From: Nocardioides sp. T2.26MG-1 | GTDB lineage: Bacteria; Actinomycetota; Actinomycetes; Propionibacteriales; Nocardioidaceae | DNA length: 64,000 nt | Assembly (NCBI RefSeq): GCF_950101795.1 | Contig: NZ_CATNLZ010000001.1 | Span: 689,382 to 753,381 of the forward strand | Direction of reading: 5' to 3' | Shown: positions 19,355-27,648 of the stretch, one piece after another | Layout: the number at the start of each line of letters is the position of its first letter | How positions within the stretch are numbered: position 1 is the stretch's first letter | The notes under the pieces: model-generated | Told to the model about the DNA's origin: nothing | Seen by the model: only the letters and a program-made list of their open reading frames with translations | The model's database searches: none | Made by a program: the position numbers and the translations under genes

Positions 19355-19752
19355 CTGTAGACGATCAGGCCGATCGCGATCAGGCCCGACGCGACCTGGG
19401 TGACGCCGGTCGCGGGACCCCCGGGCAGCCACAGGCGGTCCGACAGCGGCCACCAGCCCGGAGACTCCGGGCTCCAGATCCAGAGCACGCCGCAGGCGAT
19501 CAGCCCCACGGCGACCAGGCTCGAGAACGCGATCCGCTTCCAGTTCTCCACGCTCTCCGCCGCGCCGCGCAGCGCGCGGACCTTGACCGGCTCGAGGCGC
19601 CGTTCGGCCCACTCGTACTCCTGCGACAGGATCACGAGCCCCGCGAAGATCATCAACAGGCCCGGCCCGGGGAGCACCAGGGCCGCGATCCCGGCCACCA
19701 CCAGGACCCAGCCGAGGACCTCCAGCGCGACCCGGCGCACGACCGCCTTCAT
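19291..19752 (-). CDS. PGPGW-motif (TIGR02611-type) transmembrane protein
   Basis: 153 residues with paired helices around VLGWVLVVAGIAALVLPGPG, the signature of this actinobacterial membrane family, then LLMIFAGLVILSQEYEWAER and two more helices in the C-terminal half. Function unknown. ATG 19752 is chosen because family members begin close to the first helix; an upstream ATG at 19779 would add nine residues. Confidence 0.82.
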   Translation of the reverse strand: MKAVVRRVALEVLGWVLVVAGIAALVLPGPGLLMIFAGLVILSQEYEWAERRLEPVKVRALRGAAESVENWKRIAFSSLVAVGLIACGVLWIWSPESPGWWPLSDRLWLPGGPATGVTQVASGLIAIGLIVYSYRRFEIRGEPVPELPSDDRS

Positions 19753-19808
19753 GCCGAGAACTCTGACAGACGGGCCCAATGCGCGCTCGAGCCGCTACCG
19801 TCACGCCC

Positions 19809-20489
19809 GTGAAGCCCCTCACCCGCGCCCTGGACCGCGCCGTCAACCGTGGCGTCCACGCCGCCTGGCGCTGGCTCGACCGGGCGGGCGAGATCGTCCC
19901 CGGCACCCGCGCCGCCGCCGAGTTCGGCTCGTTCGGCACGGGCAGCTGCATCGACTTCCCACCGGCGACCCTGCTCAACCGCCGCTCGATCCACATCGGG
20001 TCCGGCGTGCTGGTCGGGCGCCAGGCCACGCTGTCGGTCGGGTACGGCGCCGACGACCCGCACCTGCCCGACCGGGCCCTGGTGGTCGGCGACCGCTCGA
20101 TCCTCGGCGCCCGGGTCAGCATCACCGCGCACTCCTCGATCACGATCGGCGAGGCGGTGTTCTTCGGGCAGAGCGTGTTCGTCACCGACGCCAGCCACGG
20201 CTACCAGGACCCCACGCGCCCGATCGGCCAGCAGTTCGGGGAGCACCAGCCCGTCTCGATCGGGTCCGGGTCGTGGATCGGCCACGGCGCGGTGATCCTG
20301 CCCGGCACCCGGATCGGGCAGAACGTCGTGGTCGCCGCGGGGTCGATCGTCCGCGGTGAGGTCGAGGACTTCGCGGTGGTCGCCGGCAACCCGGCCCGCG
20401 TCGTACGCCGGCTCGAGCCCGACGTCGGCTGGGTCGACTCCCGCGGCGGCGTCCGTCCCGTCCTCGAGGGTCTTTTCGGGTCGGGCTGA
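19809..20489 (+). CDS. hexapeptide-repeat acyltransferase (LbH family)
   Basis: 226 residues from GTG 19809 (ATG at 19779 is also in frame). Left-handed beta-helix repeats are visible (IHIGSGVLVGRQATLSVG, SILGARVSITAHSSITIGEA, PVSIGSGSWIGHGAVILPGT, RIGQNVVVAAGSIVRGEV). It ends with VVAGNPARVVRRL, a standard end of sugar O-acetyltransferases. Likely acetylates a cell-envelope sugar; substrate unknown. A palindromic element follows 4 bases after the stop. Confidence 0.87.
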   Translation: MKPLTRALDRAVNRGVHAAWRWLDRAGEIVPGTRAAAEFGSFGTGSCIDFPPATLLNRRSIHIGSGVLVGRQATLSVGYGADDPHLPDRALVVGDRSILGARVSITAHSSITIGEAVFFGQSVFVTDASHGYQDPTRPIGQQFGEHQPVSIGSGSWIGHGAVILPGTRIGQNVVVAAGSIVRGEVEDFAVVAGNPARVVRRLEPDVGWVDSRGGVRPVLEGLFGSG

Positions 20490-20493
20490 GGGA

Positions 20494-20558
20494 CGGTAGT
20501 CCCTGACGAACGGGCCCCGTGGGAGCGTTCCCGAGGGCCCGTTCGTCAGGGAGTACCG
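20494..20558. repeat. long palindrome, copy 1 (bidirectional terminator-like)
   Basis: Arms at 20494-20517 and 20535-20558 pair with a single mismatch, enclosing a 17-base loop. The core GTCCCTGACGAACGGGCCC is nearly identical to that of the second copy at 27499. It lies between convergent genes ending at 20489 and 20569, so it may terminate both. No T-run is present. Confidence 0.75.
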
Positions 20559-20568
20559 CAGCAGGCGG

Positions 20569-21243
20569 TCAGGCGACCAGGCGGAGCCCGTCCCGGTCGA
20601 CCTCGTCGGCGACCTCGACCTCGAGTCCCGCGGGGAGCGGCACGAGCCGGGCGTGCACGTGGGGCGGGATCGTGATCCGCAGCAGGATGGCCAGGGAGCC
20701 GATCGTGGCGACCGCGGCGTAGATCAGGTTGGCGTCGATGTCGGCCAGCAGCCCGTAGGCGCCGGCGAGCAGCGCGTCGAGGATCATCAGCGCCCACGCG
20801 GACGCGGCGATCGCGGACACGTCGTGGCTGCGCCACGCCGTCAGGGCCGCGGGCGTCACGAGCAGCGCCACGGAGCAGCCGAGCACGACGGTGATCGGCG
20901 CCGGGCCCACCCAGAGCGTCGAGAGCCCGGCCAGGCTCACCGTGACCGCCCACACCGCCGGCAGCCAGAGCCGGTCGCGCGACCCGCCGCGCAGCCAGGC
21001 CAGCACGACGGCGCCGGCGGTGGCCGGGACCGCGACCGCGGCGGGCAGCGCGACCCACACCTCGTGCTCGAGCACCCCGAAGACCGTCCAGGCGACGCCG
21101 CTGATCGTCGAGTTCGCGAGCGCGGCGATGCTCACGCCGGTGGCGGTGCTCATCCGGCGGAGCTTGCGGAACTGCGGGACGGTGTAGCCGGCCGCGAGGA
21201 GGGTGCCGGCCAGGCCGACGAGGGTGGCGAGGGAGAGGGTCAC
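20569..21243 (-). CDS. PQ-loop / SWEET-like membrane protein
   Basis: 224 residues, about seven hydrophobic helices. The first repeat has the PQ motif (AAGYTVPQFRKLRRMSTATG, followed by VSIAALANSTISGVAW) and a weaker second repeat is VTPAALTAWRSHDVSAIAAS. This arrangement resembles SWEET/PQ-loop small-solute carriers. The second repeat has lost the PQ pair. Substrate unknown. The C-terminal 40 residues are cytoplasmic and acidic. Confidence 0.75.
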   Translation of the reverse strand: MTLSLATLVGLAGTLLAAGYTVPQFRKLRRMSTATGVSIAALANSTISGVAWTVFGVLEHEVWVALPAAVAVPATAGAVVLAWLRGGSRDRLWLPAVWAVTVSLAGLSTLWVGPAPITVVLGCSVALLVTPAALTAWRSHDVSAIAASAWALMILDALLAGAYGLLADIDANLIYAAVATIGSLAILLRITIPPHVHARLVPLPAGLEVEVADEVDRDGLRLVA

Positions 21244-21422
21244 TGCTGTCCGTAGCTTCCAGCGCTGGCGCGCGAACGTACGACGCGACCGCGGGCACCA
21301 GGGGTGCGGCGGTCGCGTCGTGAGGTGGATCTGTGGGTGGTGCGACAGAAAGATTACCGGTTCAACAATGGCACTACGGACAATATTGCGGCCCTGGACG
21401 CTTCCGACCGGGTGATCTTTGG

Positions 21423-21450
21423 CACACCCGGGACCGAAGACCCGGGTGTG
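21423..21450 (-). terminator. hairpin terminator after npdG
   Basis: CACACCCGGG (21423-21432) pairs exactly with CCCGGGTGTG (21441-21450) around an 8-base loop, directly after the npdG stop. The rest of the 210-base gap up to 21243 holds a lower-GC patch (about 21350-21390) with no recognisable gene. Confidence 0.6.
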
Positions 21451-21453
21451 GGG

Positions 21454-22131
21454 TCAGATGTCGGTGACCCGGATGCCCGCGTGCGCCTTGTAGCGCCGGT
21501 TGACGCTGATCAGGTTCGCGGTGAGCGCCTCGACCTGGTGGGCGTTGCGCAGCCGGCCGCCGAAGACGCCTCGGACACCCGGGATCGTGTCGCACAGGTC
21601 CTGCACCAGGTCGGTCGCCTCCCGCACGTCGCCGAGCACGAGCACGTCGGTGTCCACGGAGGCGACCTCGGGGTCCTCGAGCTTGACCGCGCTGACGTTG
21701 TGGAAGGCGCCCACCACGGTGCTGCCGGGCAGCAGCGCCTGCGCCTGCTGGGCGGCCGAGCCCTCCTCGACCACCAGCGCGAAGGCGCCCTGTTTGTCGA
21801 AGCCGAGCGGGTTCACGCAGTCGACGACGACCTTGCCCTCGAGCTCGGCGACCAGGCTCGCGACCAGGTCGCCGTGGCCCTCCCACGGTACGGCGACCAC
21901 GACGAGGTCACCCGCCGTCGCCGCGCCCGCGTTGTCGGCGCCGGTGACGTCGCCGCCGGTGGCGGCCGCGAGCTCGGCCGCGGCGGCGGCGGCGCGGTCG
22001 GCGCTGCGGCTGCCGATGACGACCGGCAGGCCGGCCGCAGCGAACCGCCGGGCCAGGCCGCGGCCCTGCGGGCCGGTGCCGCCGAGCACGGCGACGGTCT
22101 TGTCAGCGAGGGACTCGGGGAGGTTGCTCAT
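21454..22131 (-). CDS. npdG: NADPH-dependent F420 reductase
   Basis: 225 residues. Transfers hydride between NADPH and coenzyme F420 in the cytoplasm. The N-terminal dinucleotide fold (VAVLGGTGPQGRGLARRF, then VVIGSRS) and later motifs (VVVAVPWEG, VVDCVNPLGF, VVGAFHNVSA, RNAHQVEALTANLISVNRRY) match the NpdG/Fno family. ATG 22131 opens the Rossmann domain; ATG 22140 is possible. Its presence means the organism makes F420. Confidence 0.93.
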   Translation of the reverse strand: MSNLPESLADKTVAVLGGTGPQGRGLARRFAAAGLPVVIGSRSADRAAAAAAELAAATGGDVTGADNAGAATAGDLVVVAVPWEGHGDLVASLVAELEGKVVVDCVNPLGFDKQGAFALVVEEGSAAQQAQALLPGSTVVGAFHNVSAVKLEDPEVASVDTDVLVLGDVREATDLVQDLCDTIPGVRGVFGGRLRNAHQVEALTANLISVNRRYKAHAGIRVTDI

Positions 22132-22173
22132 GGCGTGCACTCTCTCAGGACGGCGTCCCGCGCTGGGAGGTGC

Positions 22174-22740
22174 TCAGGGAGTGGAACCGCCCACACCGTG
22201 CACGACCAGGTCGGCGAGCGCGCGGTACGCCGCCGCGTCGGCCAGACCCGAGCCGGCCCCGATCCGGCCACCCTGGATCGCCGTCATCACCTGGGCGACG
22301 GCGGTGCCGACGAACCCGGCGTCGACCGGACGCAGCGAGCCCGCGGCGACGCCGGCGCTCACGAGGTCCTGCACCCGCTCGGCGGCGAGCCGGGTGTTGG
22401 CCTCGTAGATCTCCGAGGCGGGCGCGTAGGCCTGGAGGTCGGCGTAGAACCGCTCCGACGCCGGCGCCAGCTCCTCGGCGACGGCGGTCAGGTACACCGC
22501 GAGCCGCGCGCCCGGGTCCGGCTCCGCCGCGACCTGGGCCTCGATCCGCTCGGCGGCACGCCGGAAGAACCCACGCACGGCGGCGAGGACGACCTCCTCC
22601 TTGGTCTCCGCGACCCGGTAGATCGTCGTGCGTGAGCAGCGCAGCCGGGACGCGAGGTCGCCGATCCCGAACTCGAGGAAGCCCTCCGCGAGGAACAGCT
22701 CGATCAGCTCGTCGAGGAGCTGGTGTCGCGGTGGGGGCAC
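22174..22740 (-). CDS. TetR-family regulator
   Basis: 188 residues from a GTG at 22740. The N-terminal helix-turn-helix is GIGDLASRLRCSRTTIYRVA, followed by ETKEEVVLAAVRGFFRRAAE. The C-terminal domain is typical of TetR ligand-binding folds. Divergent from an acyl-CoA dehydrogenase with 42 bases between the starts, which contain a 9-8-9 inverted repeat. Likely represses the dehydrogenase and itself in response to an acyl-CoA or fatty acid (inference). Confidence 0.88.
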   Translation of the reverse strand: MPPPRHQLLDELIELFLAEGFLEFGIGDLASRLRCSRTTIYRVAETKEEVVLAAVRGFFRRAAERIEAQVAAEPDPGARLAVYLTAVAEELAPASERFYADLQAYAPASEIYEANTRLAAERVQDLVSAGVAAGSLRPVDAGFVGTAVAQVMTAIQGGRIGAGSGLADAAAYRALADLVVHGVGGSTP

Positions 22741-22755
22741 GACCGTGACGCTATC

Positions 22756-22781
22756 AGTACCAGACGACGTACTCTGGTACT
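22756..22781. promoter_or_regulatory. TetR operator candidate
   Basis: AGTACCAGA (22756-22764) and TCTGGTACT (22773-22781) are exact inverted repeats with an 8-base spacer. The element ends one base before the dehydrogenase ATG and 16 bases from the regulator start, so binding would block both. Confidence 0.75.
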
Positions 22782-22782
22782 C

Positions 22783-23958
22783 ATGCCCGCCTCCCGCCTG
22801 CTGCCCACCGACGAGGCCGTCGACCTGATCGCCCTGGTCCGCCAGATCGCCGCCGACGAGCTCGCCCCCCGCTCGGCCGAGGCCGAGGCGACCGAGACCT
22901 TCCCGCGCGAGGTGTTCCGGCTGCTCGGCCGCACCGGCCTGCTCGGTCTGCCCTACCCCGAGGAGTACGGCGGCGGCGGCCAGCCCTACGAGGTCTACCT
23001 CCAGGTGCTCGAGGAGGTCGGCGCGGTCTGGGCCAGCATCGGCGTCGGCATCTCGGTGCACGCGCTCAGCTGCTTCGGCCTCGCGACGGCGGGCACGGAC
23101 GAGCAGCGGGCCCGGTGGCTGCCGGACCTGCTGGGCGGCGAGCAGCTCGGGGCCTACTGCCTCTCGGAGCCGCACGCCGGGTCCGACCCCGCCGCGATGC
23201 GCACCCGCGCCCGCCGCGACGGCGACGACTACGTCCTCAACGGCGCCAAGGCGTGGACCACCCATGGCGGGCACGCCGACTTCTACAAGGTGATGGCCCG
23301 CACCGGCGACGGCCGCGGCGACATCACCTGCTTCCTGGTGCCGGCCGACACCCCGGGCCTGTCGGCCGACCCGCCGGAGCACAAGATGGGCCTGACCGGC
23401 TCCGCGACCGCGACCATGCGCTTCGACGACGTGCGGGTGCCGGTCGAGCGCCGCCTGGGCGCCGAGGGCGACGGCCTCAAGATCGCGCTCGCCGGCCTGG
23501 ACGCCGGCCGTCTCGGCATCGCCGCGGTCGCGACCGGCCTGGCCCAGGGCGCCCTGGACCGGGCGGTGGCCTACGCCCAGGAGCGCGAGACGTTCGGGCA
23601 GCGGATCATCGACCACCAGGGCCTGGCCTTCGTGCTGGCCGACATGGAGGCCGCCGTACAGTCCGCCCGCGCCACGATGCTGCACGCCGCGCGCCTCAAG
23701 GACGCCGGCCTGCCCTACGGCCGCGAGGCCTCGATCGCCAAGCTGGTCGCGACCGACAACGCGATGAGGGTGACCACCGATGCGGTCCAGGTGCTCGGCG
23801 GCTACGGCTACACCCGCGACTTCCCCGTCGAGCGCTACATGCGCGAGGCCAAGGTCATGCAGATCTTCGAGGGCACCAACCAGATCCAGCGGATGGTGAT
23901 CTCGCGGTCGCTGGACCGCGGCGGTGCGGGCGTGCTCCGAGTCGACCCGGGCCGATGA
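22783..23958 (+). CDS. acyl-CoA dehydrogenase
   Basis: 391 residues, FAD enzyme that introduces the alpha-beta double bond into acyl-CoA. Signature 1 is CLSEPHAGSDPAAMRTRA, then NGAKAWTTHGGHAD. Signature 2 is QVLGGYGYTRDFPVERYMRE and the catalytic base is Glu363 in IFEGTNQIQR. Chain-length preference cannot be read. Start ATG 22783 follows the TetR operator directly, so the mRNA is leaderless or nearly so unless initiation lies inside the regulator gene. Confidence 0.93.
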   Translation: MPASRLLPTDEAVDLIALVRQIAADELAPRSAEAEATETFPREVFRLLGRTGLLGLPYPEEYGGGGQPYEVYLQVLEEVGAVWASIGVGISVHALSCFGLATAGTDEQRARWLPDLLGGEQLGAYCLSEPHAGSDPAAMRTRARRDGDDYVLNGAKAWTTHGGHADFYKVMARTGDGRGDITCFLVPADTPGLSADPPEHKMGLTGSATATMRFDDVRVPVERRLGAEGDGLKIALAGLDAGRLGIAAVATGLAQGALDRAVAYAQERETFGQRIIDHQGLAFVLADMEAAVQSARATMLHAARLKDAGLPYGREASIAKLVATDNAMRVTTDAVQVLGGYGYTRDFPVERYMREAKVMQIFEGTNQIQRMVISRSLDRGGAGVLRVDPGR

Positions 23959-24013
23959 GTCCGGCGCCGCGCGTCGGTCTGTCCCTCTGACCGACCGACA
24001 CGAGGAGGACGCC

Positions 24014-24631
24014 ATGGACACCAGCACCGGCAAGGTCGTCGCCGCCATCACCACCTCCGTCGACGGCTACGTCACCGGACCGGACGACGGTCCGCGGCAG
24101 GGCCTCGGCATCGGGGGCGAGCGGCTGCACTACTGGGTGATGGGCGGCCCCTGGAGCTACGAGGGCGGCCACGACACCGACGGCATGCAGGGCTCCGACC
24201 GGGAGTTCTTCGACGCCCTCACCGCCGGCCTCGGCTGCGGCATCGTGGGCCGGAACATGTACGACGCGGCCGGCGCGTGGGGCGGCACCAACCCGTTCCC
24301 CGGCCCGCTCGTCGTGCTCACCCACCGCACCGAGGACCAGCCCGACCCCAGCGCCGGCTTCGTGTTCGTCGACGGCTTCGACGCCGCACTGGCCCGGGCC
24401 CGGGAGCTGGCCGCCGGCGCGACCGTGTCGCTCGGCGGCGGCGCCGACCTGATCCGCCAGGGCCTCGCCGCGGGCGTGGTCGACGAGCTCGCGATCTCCA
24501 CCGCGCCGGTGGTCCTCGGCGGCGGCAAGCGGCTCTTCGAGGGCTTCGAGGACGACCTCGACCTCGAGGTGCTCGGCACCTGGAGCTCGCCGTACGCCAC
24601 GCACGTGCGGTACGCCGTCCTGCGCACGTAG
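24014..24631 (+). CDS. RibD C-terminal / dihydrofolate-reductase-like protein
   Basis: 205 residues with the RibD_C/DHFR-like fold: AAITTSVDGYVTGPDD at the start, GCGIVGRNMYDAAGAWGG, then SLGGGADLIRQGLAAGVVDE and VVLGGGKRLFEG. Members reduce pterin- or flavin-pathway-like substrates with NADPH; the real substrate is unknown. Good ribosome binding site GAGGAGG at 24002. No riboflavin gene is nearby. Confidence 0.87.
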   Translation: MDTSTGKVVAAITTSVDGYVTGPDDGPRQGLGIGGERLHYWVMGGPWSYEGGHDTDGMQGSDREFFDALTAGLGCGIVGRNMYDAAGAWGGTNPFPGPLVVLTHRTEDQPDPSAGFVFVDGFDAALARARELAAGATVSLGGGADLIRQGLAAGVVDELAISTAPVVLGGGKRLFEGFEDDLDLEVLGTWSSPYATHVRYAVLRT

Positions 24632-24649
24632 CCCGCCATGGCGGCCGGG

Positions 24650-24679
24650 TTGCCTCGACGAGGCGCGCGGATCTAGGTT
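24650..24679 (+). promoter_or_regulatory. candidate promoter of amylase gene
   Basis: TTGCCT (24650-24655) and TAGGTT (24674-24679) are separated by 18 bases, a fair sigma-70-type match. Transcription would begin near 24686, just before the CRP-like site. Confidence 0.45.
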
Positions 24680-24689
24680 GCAGCCAGCC

Positions 24690-24705
24690 TGTGACTCAGA
24701 TCACG
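24690..24705 (+). promoter_or_regulatory. CRP/GlxR-like operator
   Basis: TGTGACTCAGATCACG matches the cAMP-receptor-protein consensus TGTGA-N6-TCACA at nine of ten defined bases. It lies between the candidate promoter and the ribosome binding site (GGGAGGG at 24711) of the amylase gene, a position suited to repression. Confidence 0.6.
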
Positions 24706-24721
24706 TCCTCGGGAGGGACCC

Positions 24722-27490
24722 ATGCGCCTGCTCCACGCCGCACCCCTGGCCGCCGTCCTCGCCGTCGCGCTCGCCGCGCCACCGGCGGGTGCGGCCGCAC
24801 CGGATCGAGGCGCCGGCCGGGCCGGCCAGCCCTCGGCGTACGCCAAGCACGCACCGCGGCCGGGGGTGACCGACGAGGACTTCTACTTCGTGATGGGCGA
24901 CCGGTTCGACAACGGCGACACCACCAACGACCAGGGCGGCATGACCGGCGACCGCGACGTGACGGGCTTCGACCCCACCGCCAAGGGGTTCTACAACGGC
25001 GGCGACCTCGACGGCCTGCGCTCGCGCCTCGACTACATCCAGGGGCTCGGCACGGATGCGATCTGGCTGACCCCGATCTTCAAGAACAAGCCCGTGCAGC
25101 TCGAGGACGGTCCGTCGGCGGGCTATCACGGCTACTGGATCACCGACTTCACCACCGTCGACCCGCACCTGGGCACCAACGACGACCTCGCCGCGCTCGT
25201 GGCAGCCGCGCACGATCGCGGCATGAAGGTCTATTTCGACATCATCACCAACCACACCGCCGACGTGATCGGCTACGACGAGGGCGACCGCACGGCGTAC
25301 GTCTCCAAGGACGCCGTGCCCTACCGCGACGCGGCGGGGGACCCGTTCGACGACCGTGACTTCGCCGGCACCTCGCAGTTCCCGGCACTCGACCCGGCGA
25401 CGTCGTTCCCCTACACGCCGAAGCTCGCTCCCGGCGAGGAGGACCTCAAGGTCCCGGCCTGGCTCAACGACATGACCAACTACCACAACCGCGGCAACAC
25501 GACGTTCACCGGCGAGGACAGCCAGTACGGCGACTTCTTCGGCCTCGACGACCTCTTCACCGAGAAGCCCGCCGTCGTGAACGGAATGATCGACATCTAC
25601 CGCACCTGGGTCGAGGACTTCGACATCGACGGCTTCCGCATCGACACGATGAAGCACGTCAACGACGAGTTCTGGCAGAAGTTCGGGCCCACGATGCAGC
25701 GGATCGCCGCGGCCGACGGCAACCCGGGCTTCTTCATGTTCGGCGAGGTCGCGCTCGACGGCAGCGACGCCGGCACCAAGGCCTTCACATCGCACTACAC
25801 CACCCACGACCGGATGCAGGCCGTCCTGGACTTCCCGTTCCAGGACGCCGCCCGCGGCTTCGCCTCCAAGGGCCTGGGCACCGACCGGCTGGCGACGTTC
25901 TTCCGCAACGACGACTGGTACACCGACCGCGATTCCAACGCCTACGAGCTGCCCACGTTCCTCGGCAACCACGACATGGGGCGGATCGGCCACTTCCTGA
26001 AGGCCGACAACCCCGAGGCGGACGACGCGGAGCTGCTCTCCCGCGACCTGCTGGCCCACGAGCTCATGTACTTCTCGCGCGGCAACCCGGTCGTCTACTA
26101 CGGCGACGAGCAGGGCTTCACCGGCGCCGGCGGGGACCAGCTGGCGCGGCAGTCGATGTTCGCGAGCCAGGTCCCCGAGTACCGGGCCGACGACCAGATC
26201 GGCACTGACCGCACCGGCGCTGACGACAACTTCGTCACCGACTCGCCGATCTACCAGGCCATCCACCGGCTGGCGACCATCACCGACCGTCATCCCGCGC
26301 TGCGCGACGGCGCCGAGCAGGTGCGCTACTCCACGTCCGGACCCGGGATCTTCGCGTTCTCGCGGATCGACCGACAGCGCCGCACCGAGTACGTCGTGGC
26401 GCTCAACAACGGCGAGCAGCAGCAGACCGCGGCGGTCCCGACGTACCTGCGGCACGGCAGCTTCCAGAAGGTGTACGGCGACGGGCCGGCCCAGCTGACC
26501 AGCGACGCCCACCGTCGGCTCGACCTGACCGTCCCCGCACTGTCGACGTCGGTGTACCGGTCCACGGACCGGATTCCGCGCCCGTCGGCCGCGCCCGGGA
26601 TCACGCTGGCCGCGCCGGCGGCCGCGCGGGTCGCGAACGGGCGGATGCACGTCGCGGCGAAGGTCACCGGCTCCTCGTTCAACGAGGTCACCTTCCAGCA
26701 GCGGGTCGGGCACGGCCCGTGGCGGACGGTCGGCGTCGACGACAACGCGCCCTACCAGGTCTTCCCCGACGTCTCGGTCCTCGCCGCCGGCACCAAGGTC
26801 AGCTACCGGGCCGCCGTCATGGACCTCGCCGGACACACGCGCGGCAGCCGCGCACGCACGGCGACCGTGCCGCGCACGGCCATCGAGGTCGTCGCGCCCG
26901 CCGGCGGTGGCACGGTGAGCAGCATCGGCCCGGTCACGGTCACCGCGACCGCCGACCCGGAGCGCCCGCTGCAGTCGGTGGAGTTCGAGCGCAGCGTCGG
27001 CACCGGCCCATGGACCAGCCTCGGCACGGACAGCTCCGCTCCGGCGTACACGATCACCGACGACGTCTCGGACCTGCCGCTGGGCACCCAGGTGCGCTAC
27101 CGGGCCACGTTGAGCGAGCACGGCGTCGCGCAGCGCACCAGCGCGCCGGTCACGGTGACGACCGCCGAGCCGAAGCCTGCGGTGAGGTCGGTGACCGTCG
27201 CGGGCAGCCTCCAGTCCGAGCTCGGCTGTCCGGGCGACTGGCAGCCGGACTGCGCGGCCACGCACCTCGCCTTCGACCCGTCCGACGGCCGCTGGCACGG
27301 CACGTTCACGCTGCCGGGCGGCGACTACGAGTGGAAGGTCGCCATCGACGACTCCTGGGACGTCAACTACGGCGCCGGCGGCGCGGCGGGCGGCGGCAAC
27401 CTCGCCCTCAGCGTCCCCACCGGCGGCGGCACGTACGTCTTCACCTGGGACCAGGTCACCCACGTGCCCTCGGTCGCGCCGGCGGGCTGA
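24722..27490 (+). CDS. secreted GH13 alpha-amylase/pullulanase-type glycoside hydrolase
   Basis: 922 residues. Signal peptide (ends AAPPAGAAAPD), then a GH13 barrel. Predicted catalytic residues are Asp308 (IDGFRIDTMKHV), Glu342 (FMFGEVAL) and Asp418 (FLGNHDMGRIG), and AMYFSRGNPVVYYGDEQGF-like sequence follows. About residues 615-820 hold two Ig-like repeats, and the last 100 residues resemble the X25 domain of pullulanases (LGCPGDWQPDCAATHL through WKVAIDDSWDVNYGAGG). Degrades extracellular alpha-glucan such as starch or glycogen; precise specificity unknown. Preceded by a CRP-like site. Confidence 0.93.
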   Translation: MRLLHAAPLAAVLAVALAAPPAGAAAPDRGAGRAGQPSAYAKHAPRPGVTDEDFYFVMGDRFDNGDTTNDQGGMTGDRDVTGFDPTAKGFYNGGDLDGLRSRLDYIQGLGTDAIWLTPIFKNKPVQLEDGPSAGYHGYWITDFTTVDPHLGTNDDLAALVAAAHDRGMKVYFDIITNHTADVIGYDEGDRTAYVSKDAVPYRDAAGDPFDDRDFAGTSQFPALDPATSFPYTPKLAPGEEDLKVPAWLNDMTNYHNRGNTTFTGEDSQYGDFFGLDDLFTEKPAVVNGMIDIYRTWVEDFDIDGFRIDTMKHVNDEFWQKFGPTMQRIAAADGNPGFFMFGEVALDGSDAGTKAFTSHYTTHDRMQAVLDFPFQDAARGFASKGLGTDRLATFFRNDDWYTDRDSNAYELPTFLGNHDMGRIGHFLKADNPEADDAELLSRDLLAHELMYFSRGNPVVYYGDEQGFTGAGGDQLARQSMFASQVPEYRADDQIGTDRTGADDNFVTDSPIYQAIHRLATITDRHPALRDGAEQVRYSTSGPGIFAFSRIDRQRRTEYVVALNNGEQQQTAAVPTYLRHGSFQKVYGDGPAQLTSDAHRRLDLTVPALSTSVYRSTDRIPRPSAAPGITLAAPAAARVANGRMHVAAKVTGSSFNEVTFQQRVGHGPWRTVGVDDNAPYQVFPDVSVLAAGTKVSYRAAVMDLAGHTRGSRARTATVPRTAIEVVAPAGGGTVSSIGPVTVTATADPERPLQSVEFERSVGTGPWTSLGTDSSAPAYTITDDVSDLPLGTQVRYRATLSEHGVAQRTSAPVTVTTAEPKPAVRSVTVAGSLQSELGCPGDWQPDCAATHLAFDPSDGRWHGTFTLPGGDYEWKVAIDDSWDVNYGAGGAAGGGNLALSVPTGGGTYVFTWDQVTHVPSVAPAG

Positions 27491-27498
27491 GCGTCTCC

Positions 27499-27561
27499 GG
27501 TAGTCCCTGACGATCGGGCCCCTCCGGAGCCGGATTCGGGGCCCGATCGTCAGGGACTACC
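27499..27561. repeat. long palindrome, copy 2 (terminator-like)
   Basis: Arms 27499-27522 and 27538-27561 are perfectly complementary over 24 bases around a 15-base loop, 9 bases after the amylase stop. The stem core GTCCCTGACGATCGGGCCC differs from copy 1 (20494) by one base in the left arm with the complementary change in the right arm. Confidence 0.8.
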
Positions 27562-27574
27562 CCTCAAGTTCCTC

Positions 27575-27629
27575 TTGACCGGTAAAGCGCAGAGCGCTAC
27601 TGTATCGGTACAGACCTTGACCGGTACAG
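27575..27629 (+). promoter_or_regulatory. promoter with repeated operator-like boxes
   Basis: TTGACC (27575-27580), a 17-base spacer and TACTGT (27598-27603) form a strong sigma-70-type promoter. CTTGACCGGTAAAG (27574) and CTTGACCGGTACAG (27616) are direct repeats exactly 42 bases apart, and CTGTA-TCGG-TACAG (27600-27613) is a perfect inverted repeat overlapping the -10. The LacI-type regulator encoded 300 bases downstream may bind here (inference). Confidence 0.6.
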
Positions 27630-27648
27630 AAATCCGAGGAAGAGAGCC

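Noticed and set aside
21350..21390. lower-GC patch between the PQ-loop gene and npdG as a small gene or insertion relic
   Set aside because: Too short, with no frame, inverted ends or target duplication.
24701..27463. 920-codon minus-strand frame opposite the amylase
   Set aside because: Shadow frame; composition is repetitive Val/Arg/Gly and the amylase with catalytic residues explains the DNA.
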